Source of the DNA: Muribaculaceae bacterium
GTDB lineage: Bacteria > Bacteroidota > Bacteroidia > Bacteroidales > Muribaculaceae
NCBI GenBank assembly: GCA_014867205.1
Contig: WGUO01000013.1
Location: forward strand, 26,471-90,470
Length of the DNA: 64,000 nt
Direction of reading: 5' to 3'
Part shown: in pieces, positions 16,156 to 24,271 of the stretch
How the letters are laid out: each line of letters begins with the position of its first letter
How positions within the stretch are numbered: the stretch's first letter is position 1
Translations under genes and position numbers: made by a program
Notes under the pieces: generated by a model
The model's input: only the letters and a program-made list of their open reading frames with translations
Told to the model about the DNA's origin: nothing
The model's database searches: none

Positions 16156-17397
16156 TTAAATGTTCTTTTTTATTCCGAAGAAAGTCTTGTTTTCTCCGAT
16201 GTGCTCAAGGAATCCGGAGTCGCAGCAAATCCTCTCGCTGTCTTTTTCCGCCACATAGGCATCAAATCCGACATTCTCGACAATTTCCGGATTTGAGCCG
16301 GTATAGATGTTTTCCCCGCCGGTTATCATAATTGTCATCTGACCGCCGGCCTGTGAGTCTCCGACCATCAGCATCACATAATACCCCTGGTAAAGCAAGT
16401 TCCAGAGATCCTGATTAGAAGTATATAGATCAAAGTAATAGTATTCAGACAAGTCACAAGAAGTCTTGTCAAGCACATTATATGCCTTTACTGGATTCGT
16501 TTCAGAGTTTACCTTGGAATACTGTGTATTCATGTTCTTACCCAGATCATAGATCAGATTTCCGAATGCCGAAACCGCTCCGTCATAGGTTGCTATGAAA
16601 GATATGTCAAAATCCATACCTAAAGAAAGAGGATTTACTTCCGGCACGGGAGGAAAATATCCAGGCCCCTTCACCAGGCAGTCAAAAAGAGATGGCATAT
16701 TATAGGCGTACCCATTGTAGCGGAAAGTCTTTTGGGTCTGCGACAAGAGAATAGCCGCGCATGTCGGTACGCTTCCCGGTTTACATCCGGGATGTTCCTT
16801 AACAACATAGCGATCAAACGGGTCCTCTTCGTATATGAGATTCTTAAGTGGATTGTTTATGTAGTAATGCTTATGATCGTAATCAGAGTAATACTTCTCA
16901 GGTTTGTTGGACTTCCCCAATGATGCAAACTTCTTGAGAATAACCTTCTCAGCATTCTCCAATATCGCATTCTGGATTATTCCGTCAGCCACCTTGACAT
17001 TGCCTTCCGTTCCATAGGAAATGACGGGGTACTGTCTTGAGTCATTCATAATGACCGCGAAGCCTTTCCCTTTGTTAACATTGACGACATAAGCCAACGT
17101 GTCTGAAAGGCCGTATTCCTTATGCTCCAGAGTTGTAGCAAAGACATAATCCATCTTGTAGGATCTTTCAGGAAGGGAAGTGAGTCCGAGACTCTTCTTG
17201 GCGTATGAGAGGGCTGTTTCTTTGCTAAGTGAATGTTTGCCAACAGTTCCGGATGCCCTCGTAATTTTCTTTACATTAATACTCTCTGACGAGGGAATTG
17301 CAGGTTCCTCATAAGAAGAACAACTCGTGAGTGCGACAAGAGCAACGCAAATCGCACACATGACGCTAAACGCATCATATAAAATGTTCTTTTTCAT
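16156..17397 (-). CDS. C10 (streptopain-like) pseudopeptidase lipoprotein with Spi prodomain
   Basis: From the ATG at 17397 the protein has 413 residues. The signal MKKNILYDAFSVMCAICVAL ends in a lipobox (ALTSC). A Spi prodomain follows (about 55-150; SKETALSYAKKSLGL, KGKGFAVIMNDSRQYPVISY). The C10-like domain has GSVPTCAAILLSQTQKTFRY, where the Cys aligns with the streptopain nucleophile, and ATYDGAVSAFGNLIYDLGKN. At the position of the streptopain GGHAFVIDG motif the sequence reads GGQMTIMITG, so the catalytic His is Gln. The conserved HVNWGWGG segment is not seen either. It is therefore probably inactive. It lies between the DUF3244-like gene and the secreted two-module gene, all in one direction, in AT-richer DNA. 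Confidence 0.75.
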   Translation of the reverse strand: MKKNILYDAFSVMCAICVALVALTSCSSYEEPAIPSSESINVKKITRASGTVGKHSLSKETALSYAKKSLGLTSLPERSYKMDYVFATTLEHKEYGLSDTLAYVVNVNKGKGFAVIMNDSRQYPVISYGTEGNVKVADGIIQNAILENAEKVILKKFASLGKSNKPEKYYSDYDHKHYYINNPLKNLIYEEDPFDRYVVKEHPGCKPGSVPTCAAILLSQTQKTFRYNGYAYNMPSLFDCLVKGPGYFPPVPEVNPLSLGMDFDISFIATYDGAVSAFGNLIYDLGKNMNTQYSKVNSETNPVKAYNVLDKTSCDLSEYYYFDLYTSNQDLWNLLYQGYYVMLMVGDSQAGGQMTIMITGGENIYTGSNPEIVENVGFDAYVAEKDSERICCDSGFLEHIGENKTFFGIKKNI

Positions 17398-17511
17398 TAT
17401 TAGTTGTTGTTTTGTTAAACTATAATTTATAGCATTCAGATGTGTCAATCGTCTTAAAATCTGTATATTGAATATCACTATAAGTGTGTAACTGAAAATA
17501 ACACTTTATTG

Positions 17512-17593
17512 TAAGATTCTATAAGTGCGCTGTAGACATCGGTTGAGCGGATGAGTAAAACAGGACGCCCTGCAGCCCACCTATAGAATCTTA
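17512..17593. repeat. Spaced inverted repeat upstream of the C10-like gene
   Basis: TAAGATTCTATA (17512-17523) and TATAGAATCTTA (17582-17593) are perfect inverted copies, with GTG/CAC pairing just inside. The intervening 58 bases are GC-richer. It lies between the DUF3244-like stop (17657) and the C10-like start (17397), so it may be an RNA structure in the intergenic leader. Confidence 0.45.
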
Positions 17594-17656
17594 TTGGTGT
17601 AGGGGGGTGAGTGGATGCAGTTACAGCAACCGAATCCATCCGAGATGTCCTTCCTG

Positions 17657-18049
17657 TCAGATTGAGAGGTAGCCGATGTAGGCGCAGTCAGCTGTGACGA
17701 GTCTGATCTGGCAGTCACCCTCCTGCGAGAAGATGTAGGTTATGAACTCTGACTCGGTGAGGAATGTAGCCACCGGGTTATCATCCATGTCATAGACCTC
17801 ATACGACATGAACTGCGGCGTGTCCCCGTTGCAGAACTGAACGCCCGCGTTCCGGTCTATCAGACATTCGATGTGCTTTCCGGGCAACCTATGGCGTACA
17901 CCATCATTCTCCTCCTTGTACTCTTTACTTTCTCTAATGAGAGTTACATACTGCACATCATTCAGATGTGATGCATTCGCACTGACTATTTCCGGAGGAA
18001 CAATCATCAGTAGAAATGCCATTAAAATGGCAAAAATAACCTTTTTCAT
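17657..18049 (-). CDS. Small secreted DUF3244-like protein
   Basis: A 130-residue protein with a clear signal peptide (MKKVIFAILMAFLLMIVPPE, cleaved near VSANA). The mature part ends in the beta-sandwich pattern typical of DUF3244: FMSYEVYDMDDNPVATF followed by GDCQIRLVTADCAYIGYLSI. DUF3244-type proteins in Bacteroides lie beside C10 peptidases and resemble staphostatin-like inhibitors (family knowledge). Here the neighbour is a C10-like gene that seems inactive. The assignment to DUF3244 rests on pattern only, so it is tentative. It is preceded by a promoter-like sequence and a perfect inverted repeat. Confidence 0.65.
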   Translation of the reverse strand: MKKVIFAILMAFLLMIVPPEIVSANASHLNDVQYVTLIRESKEYKEENDGVRHRLPGKHIECLIDRNAGVQFCNGDTPQFMSYEVYDMDDNPVATFLTESEFITYIFSQEGDCQIRLVTADCAYIGYLSI

Positions 18050-18068
18050 ATTATTAAAATCTTTTCTG

Positions 18069-18154
18069 CAAAATTACAGAATGGTCATATAAAAAGGCCT
18101 AAAATTTGTGCGAAAGTTGTGCGAAAAATAGAATTTCGCACAACTTTCGCACAA
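18069..18154 (-). promoter_or_regulatory. Putative promoter and 21-bp inverted-repeat operator
   Basis: A -7-like TAATTTTG lies at 18069-18076 on the minus strand. Upstream, TTGTGCGAAAGTTGTGCGAAA (arm 18106-18126) and its exact reverse complement (18134-18154) flank a 7-base loop. Each arm holds two direct copies of TTGTGCGAAA, so there are four copies in all. The position, about -45 to -92, suits an activator site. The same hairpin lies 20 bases after the TPR regulator stop and could also act as its terminator. Confidence 0.6.
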
Positions 18155-18174
18155 CAATATACTATGTAATATTC

Positions 18175-19974
18175 TTATAATAAATAAATTACAAAATCCA
18201 CATATTCAGGACTCTCTTTATCATTAAACAATCTTTTACATAACATTTTTCTTCTGTATGATATGGTTCCTTTTTCTCGTCCAAGCAAAAATTTCAACTG
18301 GGTAGGAGTCACACCACACTTGATAAGTAAAGCCAGATGATAATTGATACTCTCTTTATTCAATTTACTTTTTCCAGAAAGAAGTTCAAGCCGATAATTA
18401 AAATCAGGACTCGCCTGCAAAATAGTCAACTCCAAGTCTTCCCATAAATCACTTTTCTCGGATATAAACTTCTCTTGACTGATGTAACCTTGCAACATAT
18501 CGTAAGCGTCAGATTTTGCTATGATTGGTGACAATTCATCTCTTTTGCCTCCCTCTCGGTATAGTGCATCCAATTCTTCACGAAGGCGCAATCTTAATAG
18601 CTCTTTTTCGTCATCTATACTCCGGGTAGTCAGACTCAAATTCAATTTTGAATCATCTGACGAATCTACCTTCACTTCGTTCGAATCACTTGTGACATCT
18701 GAAGTTAAACTAACGGGATTTACAGTTTTCCTGATTACATTTTCTAGGATATTGGAGTCTGAGAATCTTCTTTGTCTTAATTCTTTGATTATCTTAATTG
18801 AATTTCGCAATCGTATCAACTGCATTCGATTCCTATAAATCACAATGCAGACGGCAAACCCTAAGATTAAAACTGCAATAACAAAGAATAAAACTATTAT
18901 CTTTAGGCGTGCAGACTTAGTCTCTGCCTTATTACGCTCACGCTCATGCAATTGATAGTTATACATGGAACTCTGTATAAGAGCCTCCTCATCTCCATTT
19001 TTATCCAAGATAGCCTCTACAGCGTCAGCATATCTCGAAGCATAAATTACAACAGAGTCTCGAGGAATAAAAGCCATTAATTCCGGATATAACAACTTTC
19101 TAAATCCTGACTTTCGATTGGATGAGTTCTCAATATTGGCAAGTTTATGTGCATAATAAAATGCTGTGTCATATCTTTGTGATTTATAATAAATATCGGC
19201 GCCATAGCCAAGTGCAGTTACATAATTTGTATCAGTTATTTTTTCCGGCACACCCCGGATCATATTAAGAGCCAAATCATATTCTCCTTTTCTCAAATGT
19301 ATAGCCGCGAGATACATTTTAGCATTAGCAAGTTGATTATCATCATAATTAATCGATAATCTGTAAGACTCGGAAAATAACATTTTGGCACTATCATACT
19401 CATTTTTCTTAAGATATATATCGCCATTAGATTCCAAATCCATTATCAGATTAACGGTATCATTTAATTGCTTATCAATCTTGATAACCTCTTCGCTAAA
19501 TGGCAACGCCTTGTCATACAGGCGTAATGTATTGTATATCCATACAAAACTTGCAAATATATTGCCTCTAAGTTTATCTTTTTCTCCAACCTCATGAAGC
19601 GAACTCTGTAAACATTCCAATGCTGTAGGATAATCACCCAAATCACAATAGACTCGGCCACCGTAATAAAGAGACTCCGCATACTTCTTCCGATCGCCAT
19701 GAACTGAATAATAATTCATCACAATCTTGATTAAACTATCTGAAACATGCCTTATGAATGCCTTATCACAGGTTTTCACTTGAAGAAGATTATAGTATTG
19801 CCGATTATCTTCATCAAGAATGTCGGGATTGATCGCTGATAGTGCCCTAATCGCAGCTTTAGCATCAGAATCAGACAACATATCAATGTGATCGAGTCTA
19901 GAATGCCACTCGGAGGCGCCACATGATAGAAGAAGAAACGAAAGCAGCAATAATATATACCCCGGTTGTCTCAT
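18175..19974 (-). CDS. TPR / transmembrane / HTH regulatory lipoprotein-like protein
   Basis: From the ATG at 19974 the protein has 599 residues. The N-terminus MRQPGYILLLLSFLLLSC is a signal with a lipobox-like Cys. TPR-type helix pairs fill about residues 70-330 (ESLYYGGRVYCDLGDYPTAL, NGDIYLKKNEYDSAKMLFSE, YLAAIHLRKGEYDLALNMIR). A membrane helix follows (about 365-385, IIVLFFVIAVLILGFAVCIV). The cytoplasmic tail ends in a helix-turn-helix-like block, CGVTPTQLKFLLGREKGTIS. Such TPR-TM-HTH proteins are common one-component regulators in Bacteroidetes and often sit next to the genes they control. Here that would be the DUF3244-like and C10-like genes. AT-rich. Confidence 0.8.
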   Translation of the reverse strand: MRQPGYILLLLSFLLLSCGASEWHSRLDHIDMLSDSDAKAAIRALSAINPDILDEDNRQYYNLLQVKTCDKAFIRHVSDSLIKIVMNYYSVHGDRKKYAESLYYGGRVYCDLGDYPTALECLQSSLHEVGEKDKLRGNIFASFVWIYNTLRLYDKALPFSEEVIKIDKQLNDTVNLIMDLESNGDIYLKKNEYDSAKMLFSESYRLSINYDDNQLANAKMYLAAIHLRKGEYDLALNMIRGVPEKITDTNYVTALGYGADIYYKSQRYDTAFYYAHKLANIENSSNRKSGFRKLLYPELMAFIPRDSVVIYASRYADAVEAILDKNGDEEALIQSSMYNYQLHERERNKAETKSARLKIIVLFFVIAVLILGFAVCIVIYRNRMQLIRLRNSIKIIKELRQRRFSDSNILENVIRKTVNPVSLTSDVTSDSNEVKVDSSDDSKLNLSLTTRSIDDEKELLRLRLREELDALYREGGKRDELSPIIAKSDAYDMLQGYISQEKFISEKSDLWEDLELTILQASPDFNYRLELLSGKSKLNKESINYHLALLIKCGVTPTQLKFLLGREKGTISYRRKMLCKRLFNDKESPEYVDFVIYLL

Positions 19975-19983
19975 AATCTTATA

Positions 19984-20012
19984 GAAACTGCCCGCCACTG
20001 GGTGACGGGCAG
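19984..20012 (-). terminator. Hairpin terminator between the M23 and TPR genes
   Basis: Minus strand CTGCCCGTCAC / GTGGCGGGCAG with a 3-base loop is followed by TTTCT. It lies 20 bases past the M23 stop and 10 bases before the TPR gene start, so it may also lower read-through into the regulator. Confidence 0.65.
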
Positions 20013-20031
20013 CCATATAATTATTCTATGC

Positions 20032-20979
20032 TTATTTCAATTTCAGCACCTGGCCGGCCTGTATCTTGTCGGAACCTCCCATGCCGTTGAGCTTGCGGAG
20101 AGTCGTGGCCGACATGCCGTATGAACGGGCAATAGACGAGAGGGTGTCGCCTCTCTTGACTGTGTAGGTGGTCTTCACGTTCGAGGCGCTCTTGTAGGTG
20201 TTCTCCTTGCTCTCACCACGTGCTATTGTGGTCTTCGGAGCATAGTTGCGGGCCTTGGTGTAGGTCGACTTGGAGAAGGTGTATGTATCGGTATGCGTTG
20301 TCTGGTTCGCAAAGTCGAATATCGCGCTCGGGTTAATCGCATAACCCATGTAGCGGGTCTCGAAGTGAAGGTGCGGTCCGGTGCTGCGGCCTGTGCTTCC
20401 GCCCAAAGCGATGGGCTGGCCGGCCCTCACCACCTGGTCGGGCTTCACAAGCGCGCGGTTCAGGTGACCGTAAACGGTCTCCAGACCGTTGGGATGACGG
20501 AGTATCACATAGTTGCCATAGCCGCGCGCCTCATAGTTGGTAAGACGGACCTTGCCGTCGAATGCGGCATAGATGGTGTCGTTAGAGCGGATGGCAAGGT
20601 CGATGCCCTTGTGCATCCTGCCGAACTTGGCACGATAGCCGTAGTTGGATGTAACCCGTCCCGGGCACGGCATATGGTAGCCCGTCACGTCAATCACCTT
20701 GGAGTTGGGAACGTCTGACTCCTTGAAGGGATTCACACGCTTGCTGTTCCATCCCTCGGTGTAGATGTCGGGCTCCGGCTCGAGATCGTCGATAAGGTCG
20801 ATAAAAGTGTTCTTCTCGACGAGCTTAATCTGGTCCTCGCTCTTTGCCCGGCTGGCAAGCAACTGCCTGTGGGCCTGCGAGTGGGGGTTGTTCGATCTTA
20901 TGGTCTGTGCGGTGGCTGGTCCCGTCGCGAACGCGGCGAGACACGCCGCACATATTATAGTCTTTATTCTGATCATCAT
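20032..20979 (-). CDS. M23-family peptidoglycan endopeptidase with LysM domain
   Basis: The 315-residue exported protein has a signal peptide (MMIRIKTIICAACLAAFATG, cleaved near ATAQ). The LytM/M23 domain (about 105-220) carries the zinc ligands in HKGIDLAIRSNDTIYAAFDG (HxxxD) and GPHLHFE (HxH), plus GNYVILRHPNGLETVYGHLN. The C-terminal 50 residues are a LysM peptidoglycan-binding domain (YTVKRGDTLSSIARSYGMSA, KIQAGQVLKLK). All zinc ligands are present, so it should be active as a cell-wall endopeptidase in cell separation or remodelling. Lone gene followed by a hairpin. Confidence 0.93.
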   Translation of the reverse strand: MMIRIKTIICAACLAAFATGPATAQTIRSNNPHSQAHRQLLASRAKSEDQIKLVEKNTFIDLIDDLEPEPDIYTEGWNSKRVNPFKESDVPNSKVIDVTGYHMPCPGRVTSNYGYRAKFGRMHKGIDLAIRSNDTIYAAFDGKVRLTNYEARGYGNYVILRHPNGLETVYGHLNRALVKPDQVVRAGQPIALGGSTGRSTGPHLHFETRYMGYAINPSAIFDFANQTTHTDTYTFSKSTYTKARNYAPKTTIARGESKENTYKSASNVKTTYTVKRGDTLSSIARSYGMSATTLRKLNGMGGSDKIQAGQVLKLK

Positions 20980-21036
20980 TTCTTGTTTTACTGTCAGGGG
21001 ACTGGACTTCCCTGTGGAGAGAGCATCTTGCGGCTG

Positions 21037-21498
21037 TCAGGCCTCGCCGTCGCCGTAGATGAATTTCATGTTGGCCGGAATGTAGTCGAACACCTCCGAG
21101 GGCTTGAAGAAGCGGTTTATCTCAATCTCGGCATTCTCGGGTGTGTCACTGGCATGGATTATGTTGAGCGACCCGCTCATGCAGAAGTCTCCTCTGAGTG
21201 TGCCGGGGGCGGCCTTGCGTCCATTGGTCACTCCTACCATCTCGCGGAAGACGCTCACGACATCGACTCCCTTAAGCACCAGCGCCACCACGGGTGAGGC
21301 CATCATCGACTCGGCAAGCGACGGGAAGAACGGCTTATCCACAAGATGTGAGTAATGCTCGCGCAATATCTGCTCGTCAAGCTGCATCATCTTCATGCCG
21401 CAGATGATAAGGCCCCTGCGCTCTATCCGTCCGATTACCTCGCCTATGAGATTCCTCTCGACGCACGAGGGCTTGAGTAACACCAATGTCTTCTCCAT
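21037..21498 (-). CDS. ndk: Nucleoside diphosphate kinase
   Basis: The 153-residue protein begins MEKTLVLLKPSCVERNLIGE and shows the NDK fold. The active-site His is in GSLNIIHASDTPENAEIEI, and VGVTNGRKAAPGTLRGDF is the conserved substrate loop. It transfers the gamma-phosphate between nucleoside triphosphates and diphosphates through a phosphohistidine. An ATG four codons upstream exists, but the chosen start matches the family N-terminus. A good promoter lies 41 bases upstream. The gene is divergent from the MscS-type channel. Confidence 0.96.
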   Translation of the reverse strand: MEKTLVLLKPSCVERNLIGEVIGRIERRGLIICGMKMMQLDEQILREHYSHLVDKPFFPSLAESMMASPVVALVLKGVDVVSVFREMVGVTNGRKAAPGTLRGDFCMSGSLNIIHASDTPENAEIEINRFFKPSEVFDYIPANMKFIYGDGEA

Positions 21499-21538
21499 TC
21501 CGGTTAACAATATTTAAGATTTAAGTTTTTCTTTACCT

Positions 21539-21570
21539 CAAATTTATATATTCAAAATCGATAAATCAAA
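21539..21570 (-). promoter_or_regulatory. Promoter of ndk
   Basis: Minus strand TTTG (21567-21570), 20-base spacer, TAAATTTG (21539-21546). Confidence 0.65.
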
Positions 21571-21958
21571 GTTTTTCAGGTTATTTTTTTTAAAATATTC
21601 TGAATTAAATTTTAATCTCGTCCGTAACTCGCTATGACTCGCGCATTTGTGGCCAAACATTGTTTCACGCATTGTTCCACGCCTTTTTGCACATATGCGC
21701 CAATGTGTGCAAAAACACATTAACGTGTAATGTTAACGTTTGTTAATGCATTCTAAGAATCCTATTCTCACACGCTTATAGTCCTGTAGGCTGACCGTAG
21801 ACCGGAACACATGTTGGATCCGGGGCAATCCGACGTAGGCGGTGTGCCGCTACCGGCAATGAGGAAGAGGCTGCATATGCATCAATCCGCAACGACGCAC
21901 AAACTTATAGACACCCCCCTGCGTTTTACTGAATATCATCGCATAATTTGATTCCGCC
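21571..21958. other. Long divergent intergenic region with nested repeats
   Basis: This gap separates ndk from the MscS gene and holds no convincing frame. TTTTTGCACA (21684-21693) pairs with TGTGCAAAAA (21706-21715). GTTAACG and TTAACGTG motifs cluster at 21720-21745, and CATTGTTTCACGC/CATTGTTCCACGC form a direct repeat near 21658-21682. It may hold the channel promoter and a regulator site, but none matches a known operator. Confidence 0.35.
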
Positions 21959-23449
21959 ATGAACATCATTTCCATGATAACAGCCTGCTGCTCGGCCTCG
22001 CCGTCTGACCCTGTGGAACACATCACCAGAGAGGTGAGGCATGCCGCCATCTCTCAGCAGAGCGTCACCGGCGAGAGCACATATTTTATCGCCGAGACGC
22101 TGATGCGATTCTCCAACTGGCTGCTGGGCCTCGTCGGACTTCAGGACAACAGGACCCTGTTCACATGGGTGTATGTAGCCGTCGTTTTCCTGTTCGCCAT
22201 GGCTGTGGGGTCGCTGCTGAAGTTCATCATGGTCTACATCCTCGACAAACTCAAGCCGCACATCCGCTCCAACATATATGCTCATCTTGTCGACAGGAGG
22301 TTCTTCCTCAAGGTCTGCCGCATCGTGCCGGCCATCCTGTTCCTGATATTGATTCAGTTCACACTCTACATGCACATGTCGATCTCGACATGGCTTACGA
22401 GACTGACCTCGATCTATATAGTGATCATCGTGTCAATGGCCCTCGGCACGCTGTGCGACGTCATATGGGAACTGTTCGACGCCCGCGAGAACAAGCGCAA
22501 GCTGCCGCTCAGCGGCATCGTGCAGGTGATAAAGATCATCATATGGATAATCGCCTTAATCGCAACGGCCGCGATCCTGCTCAACAAGTCGCCGGGCGCC
22601 CTGCTCGCAGGTATCGGAGCATTCGCAGCAGTGCTGATGCTGGTATTCAAGGACTCGATCCTCGGCATCGTGGCAGGAGTGCAGCTCGCCCAGAATGACT
22701 CGCTGCACGTCGGCGACTGGATCAGCGTGCCCGACAGCCAGGCCAACGGAATTGTGTCGGACGTATCGCTGACAGACGTAAAGATCATCAACTGGGACAA
22801 GACCGTCTCGACAGTGCCCCCCTACCAACTCATCTCGTCAGGGTTCAAGAATTTCCGAAACATGCAGGACTCAAAGACACGACGCATACAGCGCTCCTAC
22901 ATGATCGACGCCGACAGCGTGGTGGAGGCTACGCCTGAACTTCTCGACGAACTCGGCAAGATTCCGCTGATGACGGAATGGATCGCCAAGAAACGCGAGC
23001 AGAAGGCTGCGGGCAAGGAACAGTGTGTCAACAACAGCGCGGGTCTCGCCGACGGAACCATCGACACGAATCTCGGCATGTTCCGCGCATATGTCAAGAT
23101 GTATCTCGACTCGAACAGCGACATCTCTCATCAGGATGACTGCTTCGTCACGACCCTCGGCCAGACCGCAACCGGAATCCCGCTGCAGATCTACTGCTTC
23201 ACCAACACCTCCGCATGGTTCGCTTATGAAGGGATACAGGCCGCGATTTTCGAGCATCTCGCCGTGATGCTCTATAAGTTCCACCTCTATACCTGCGAGA
23301 CGGCCACGGGCCGCGACACCATCATTGCCGACTATCTCTGCGCCGGCAAGAATCCGGCTCCTGTCTTCGGAATGCCTTACCCCTTCTTCTCAGACTCCGG
23401 CACTCCCATGCAGCCGGGTATCCCGCCCGAAGGCCTTTACCCGAAATAA
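21959..23449 (+). CDS. MscS-family mechanosensitive ion channel (YbdG-like)
   Basis: The 496-residue protein has about five N-terminal membrane helices (WVYVAVVFLFAMAVGSLLKF, RIVPAILFLILIQFTLYMHM, SIYIVIIVSMALGTLCDVIW, VIKIIIWIIALIATAAILLN). The pore-lining MscS helix follows: LLAGIGAFAAVLMLVFKDSI. The beta domain has QNDSLHVGDWISVPDSQANG and VSLTDVKIINWDKTVSTVPP. The long C-terminal cytoplasmic domain is typical of the YbdG/MscM type. These channels open under membrane tension to release solutes at osmotic downshock. The gene is alone on the plus strand among minus-strand genes. Confidence 0.92.
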   Translation: MNIISMITACCSASPSDPVEHITREVRHAAISQQSVTGESTYFIAETLMRFSNWLLGLVGLQDNRTLFTWVYVAVVFLFAMAVGSLLKFIMVYILDKLKPHIRSNIYAHLVDRRFFLKVCRIVPAILFLILIQFTLYMHMSISTWLTRLTSIYIVIIVSMALGTLCDVIWELFDARENKRKLPLSGIVQVIKIIIWIIALIATAAILLNKSPGALLAGIGAFAAVLMLVFKDSILGIVAGVQLAQNDSLHVGDWISVPDSQANGIVSDVSLTDVKIINWDKTVSTVPPYQLISSGFKNFRNMQDSKTRRIQRSYMIDADSVVEATPELLDELGKIPLMTEWIAKKREQKAAGKEQCVNNSAGLADGTIDTNLGMFRAYVKMYLDSNSDISHQDDCFVTTLGQTATGIPLQIYCFTNTSAWFAYEGIQAAIFEHLAVMLYKFHLYTCETATGRDTIIADYLCAGKNPAPVFGMPYPFFSDSGTPMQPGIPPEGLYPK

Positions 23450-23520
23450 TGAATGATGAGTTATGAATGATGATACTTAATAACTCATAACTCATAACTC
23501 AAAACTCTGACTTATGATAA
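23450..23520. repeat. AACTCAT/ATGAGTTAT low-complexity spacer
   Basis: ATGAGTTATGAATGATG is followed by several AACTCATA units, which can pair with the first part. It lies between convergent genes (MscS and rsmE) and may serve as a two-way terminator-like structure. Confidence 0.5.
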
Positions 23521-23523
23521 CTC

Positions 23524-24231
23524 TTACTTCTGACTTATAATCGTGTGGGCGGCGCAGAGGGCGTAGAGGGCGGCCGTCTCGGTGCGGAGACGCGTGTTGC
23601 CGAATGTCACGGGGCTGAACCCGCAAGCAATAGCCTCTTCTATCTCACTTGCGGTAAAGTCGCCCTCCGGACCAATCATTATCGCCACATCCGATAATCC
23701 GTCGTATTCGCGTGCGAATTCGCGACGCTCCATCCGATCGTCGCAGTACCCGACATACCTCAACGCCGATTTCTCGCCGCTTATATATGTGTGGAAGTCT
23801 GTCATCTCCTCAAACTCGGGCAACGTGGACTTGAGGCTCTGCTTCATGGCCGAGACAAGTATCTTCTCCATGCGCTCGCGCCTCACAACCCGCCGGACAC
23901 TGTGCTCACAGCCCAGAAACACGATGCGGTTGACTCCGATCTCAACGGCCTTCTCGAGCAGCCACTCCATGCGGTCCATGTTCTTGGTCGGCGCCACGGC
24001 AAGCGTTATCTTAGGCGACCAGTGCAGCGGTTCGGCGGTGCGCTCAAGTATCATGACCGACGTATGGCGCGGATGCGGATCGGTTATCTCGCACCGGTAC
24101 ACGAATCCCTTACCGTCGGTGACATGCACTGTGTCGCCGGCTCCCATGCGCAGCACACGGCAGCAATGTGCCGACTCGGTCTCGGGCAAAATGCCGTCGG
24201 CCTCGATATCGGGTGCATAGAATCTTATCAT
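23524..24231 (-). CDS. rsmE: 16S rRNA (uracil-1498-N3)-methyltransferase RsmE
   Basis: The 235-residue protein has an N-terminal PUA-like domain (MIRFYAPDIEADGILPETES, HCCRVLRMGAGDTVHVTDGK) and a C-terminal SPOUT methyltransferase domain. The trefoil-knot motifs are present: VAIMIGPEGDFTASEIEEAI and FGNTRLRTETAALYALCAAH. It methylates N3 of U1498 in 16S rRNA using S-adenosylmethionine. The length fits. It lies 40 bases downstream of the nucleoside-permease gene and is probably cotranscribed. Confidence 0.95.
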   Translation of the reverse strand: MIRFYAPDIEADGILPETESAHCCRVLRMGAGDTVHVTDGKGFVYRCEITDPHPRHTSVMILERTAEPLHWSPKITLAVAPTKNMDRMEWLLEKAVEIGVNRIVFLGCEHSVRRVVRRERMEKILVSAMKQSLKSTLPEFEEMTDFHTYISGEKSALRYVGYCDDRMERREFAREYDGLSDVAIMIGPEGDFTASEIEEAIACGFSPVTFGNTRLRTETAALYALCAAHTIISQK

Positions 24232-24271
24232 TGGCTCTTATGGGTATTTGGTGAGTAGGTGCGTCAGGAGA

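Noticed and set aside
21037..21498. Possible loss of the active-site His in ndk
   Set aside because: The His is present in NIIHASDT at the expected position.
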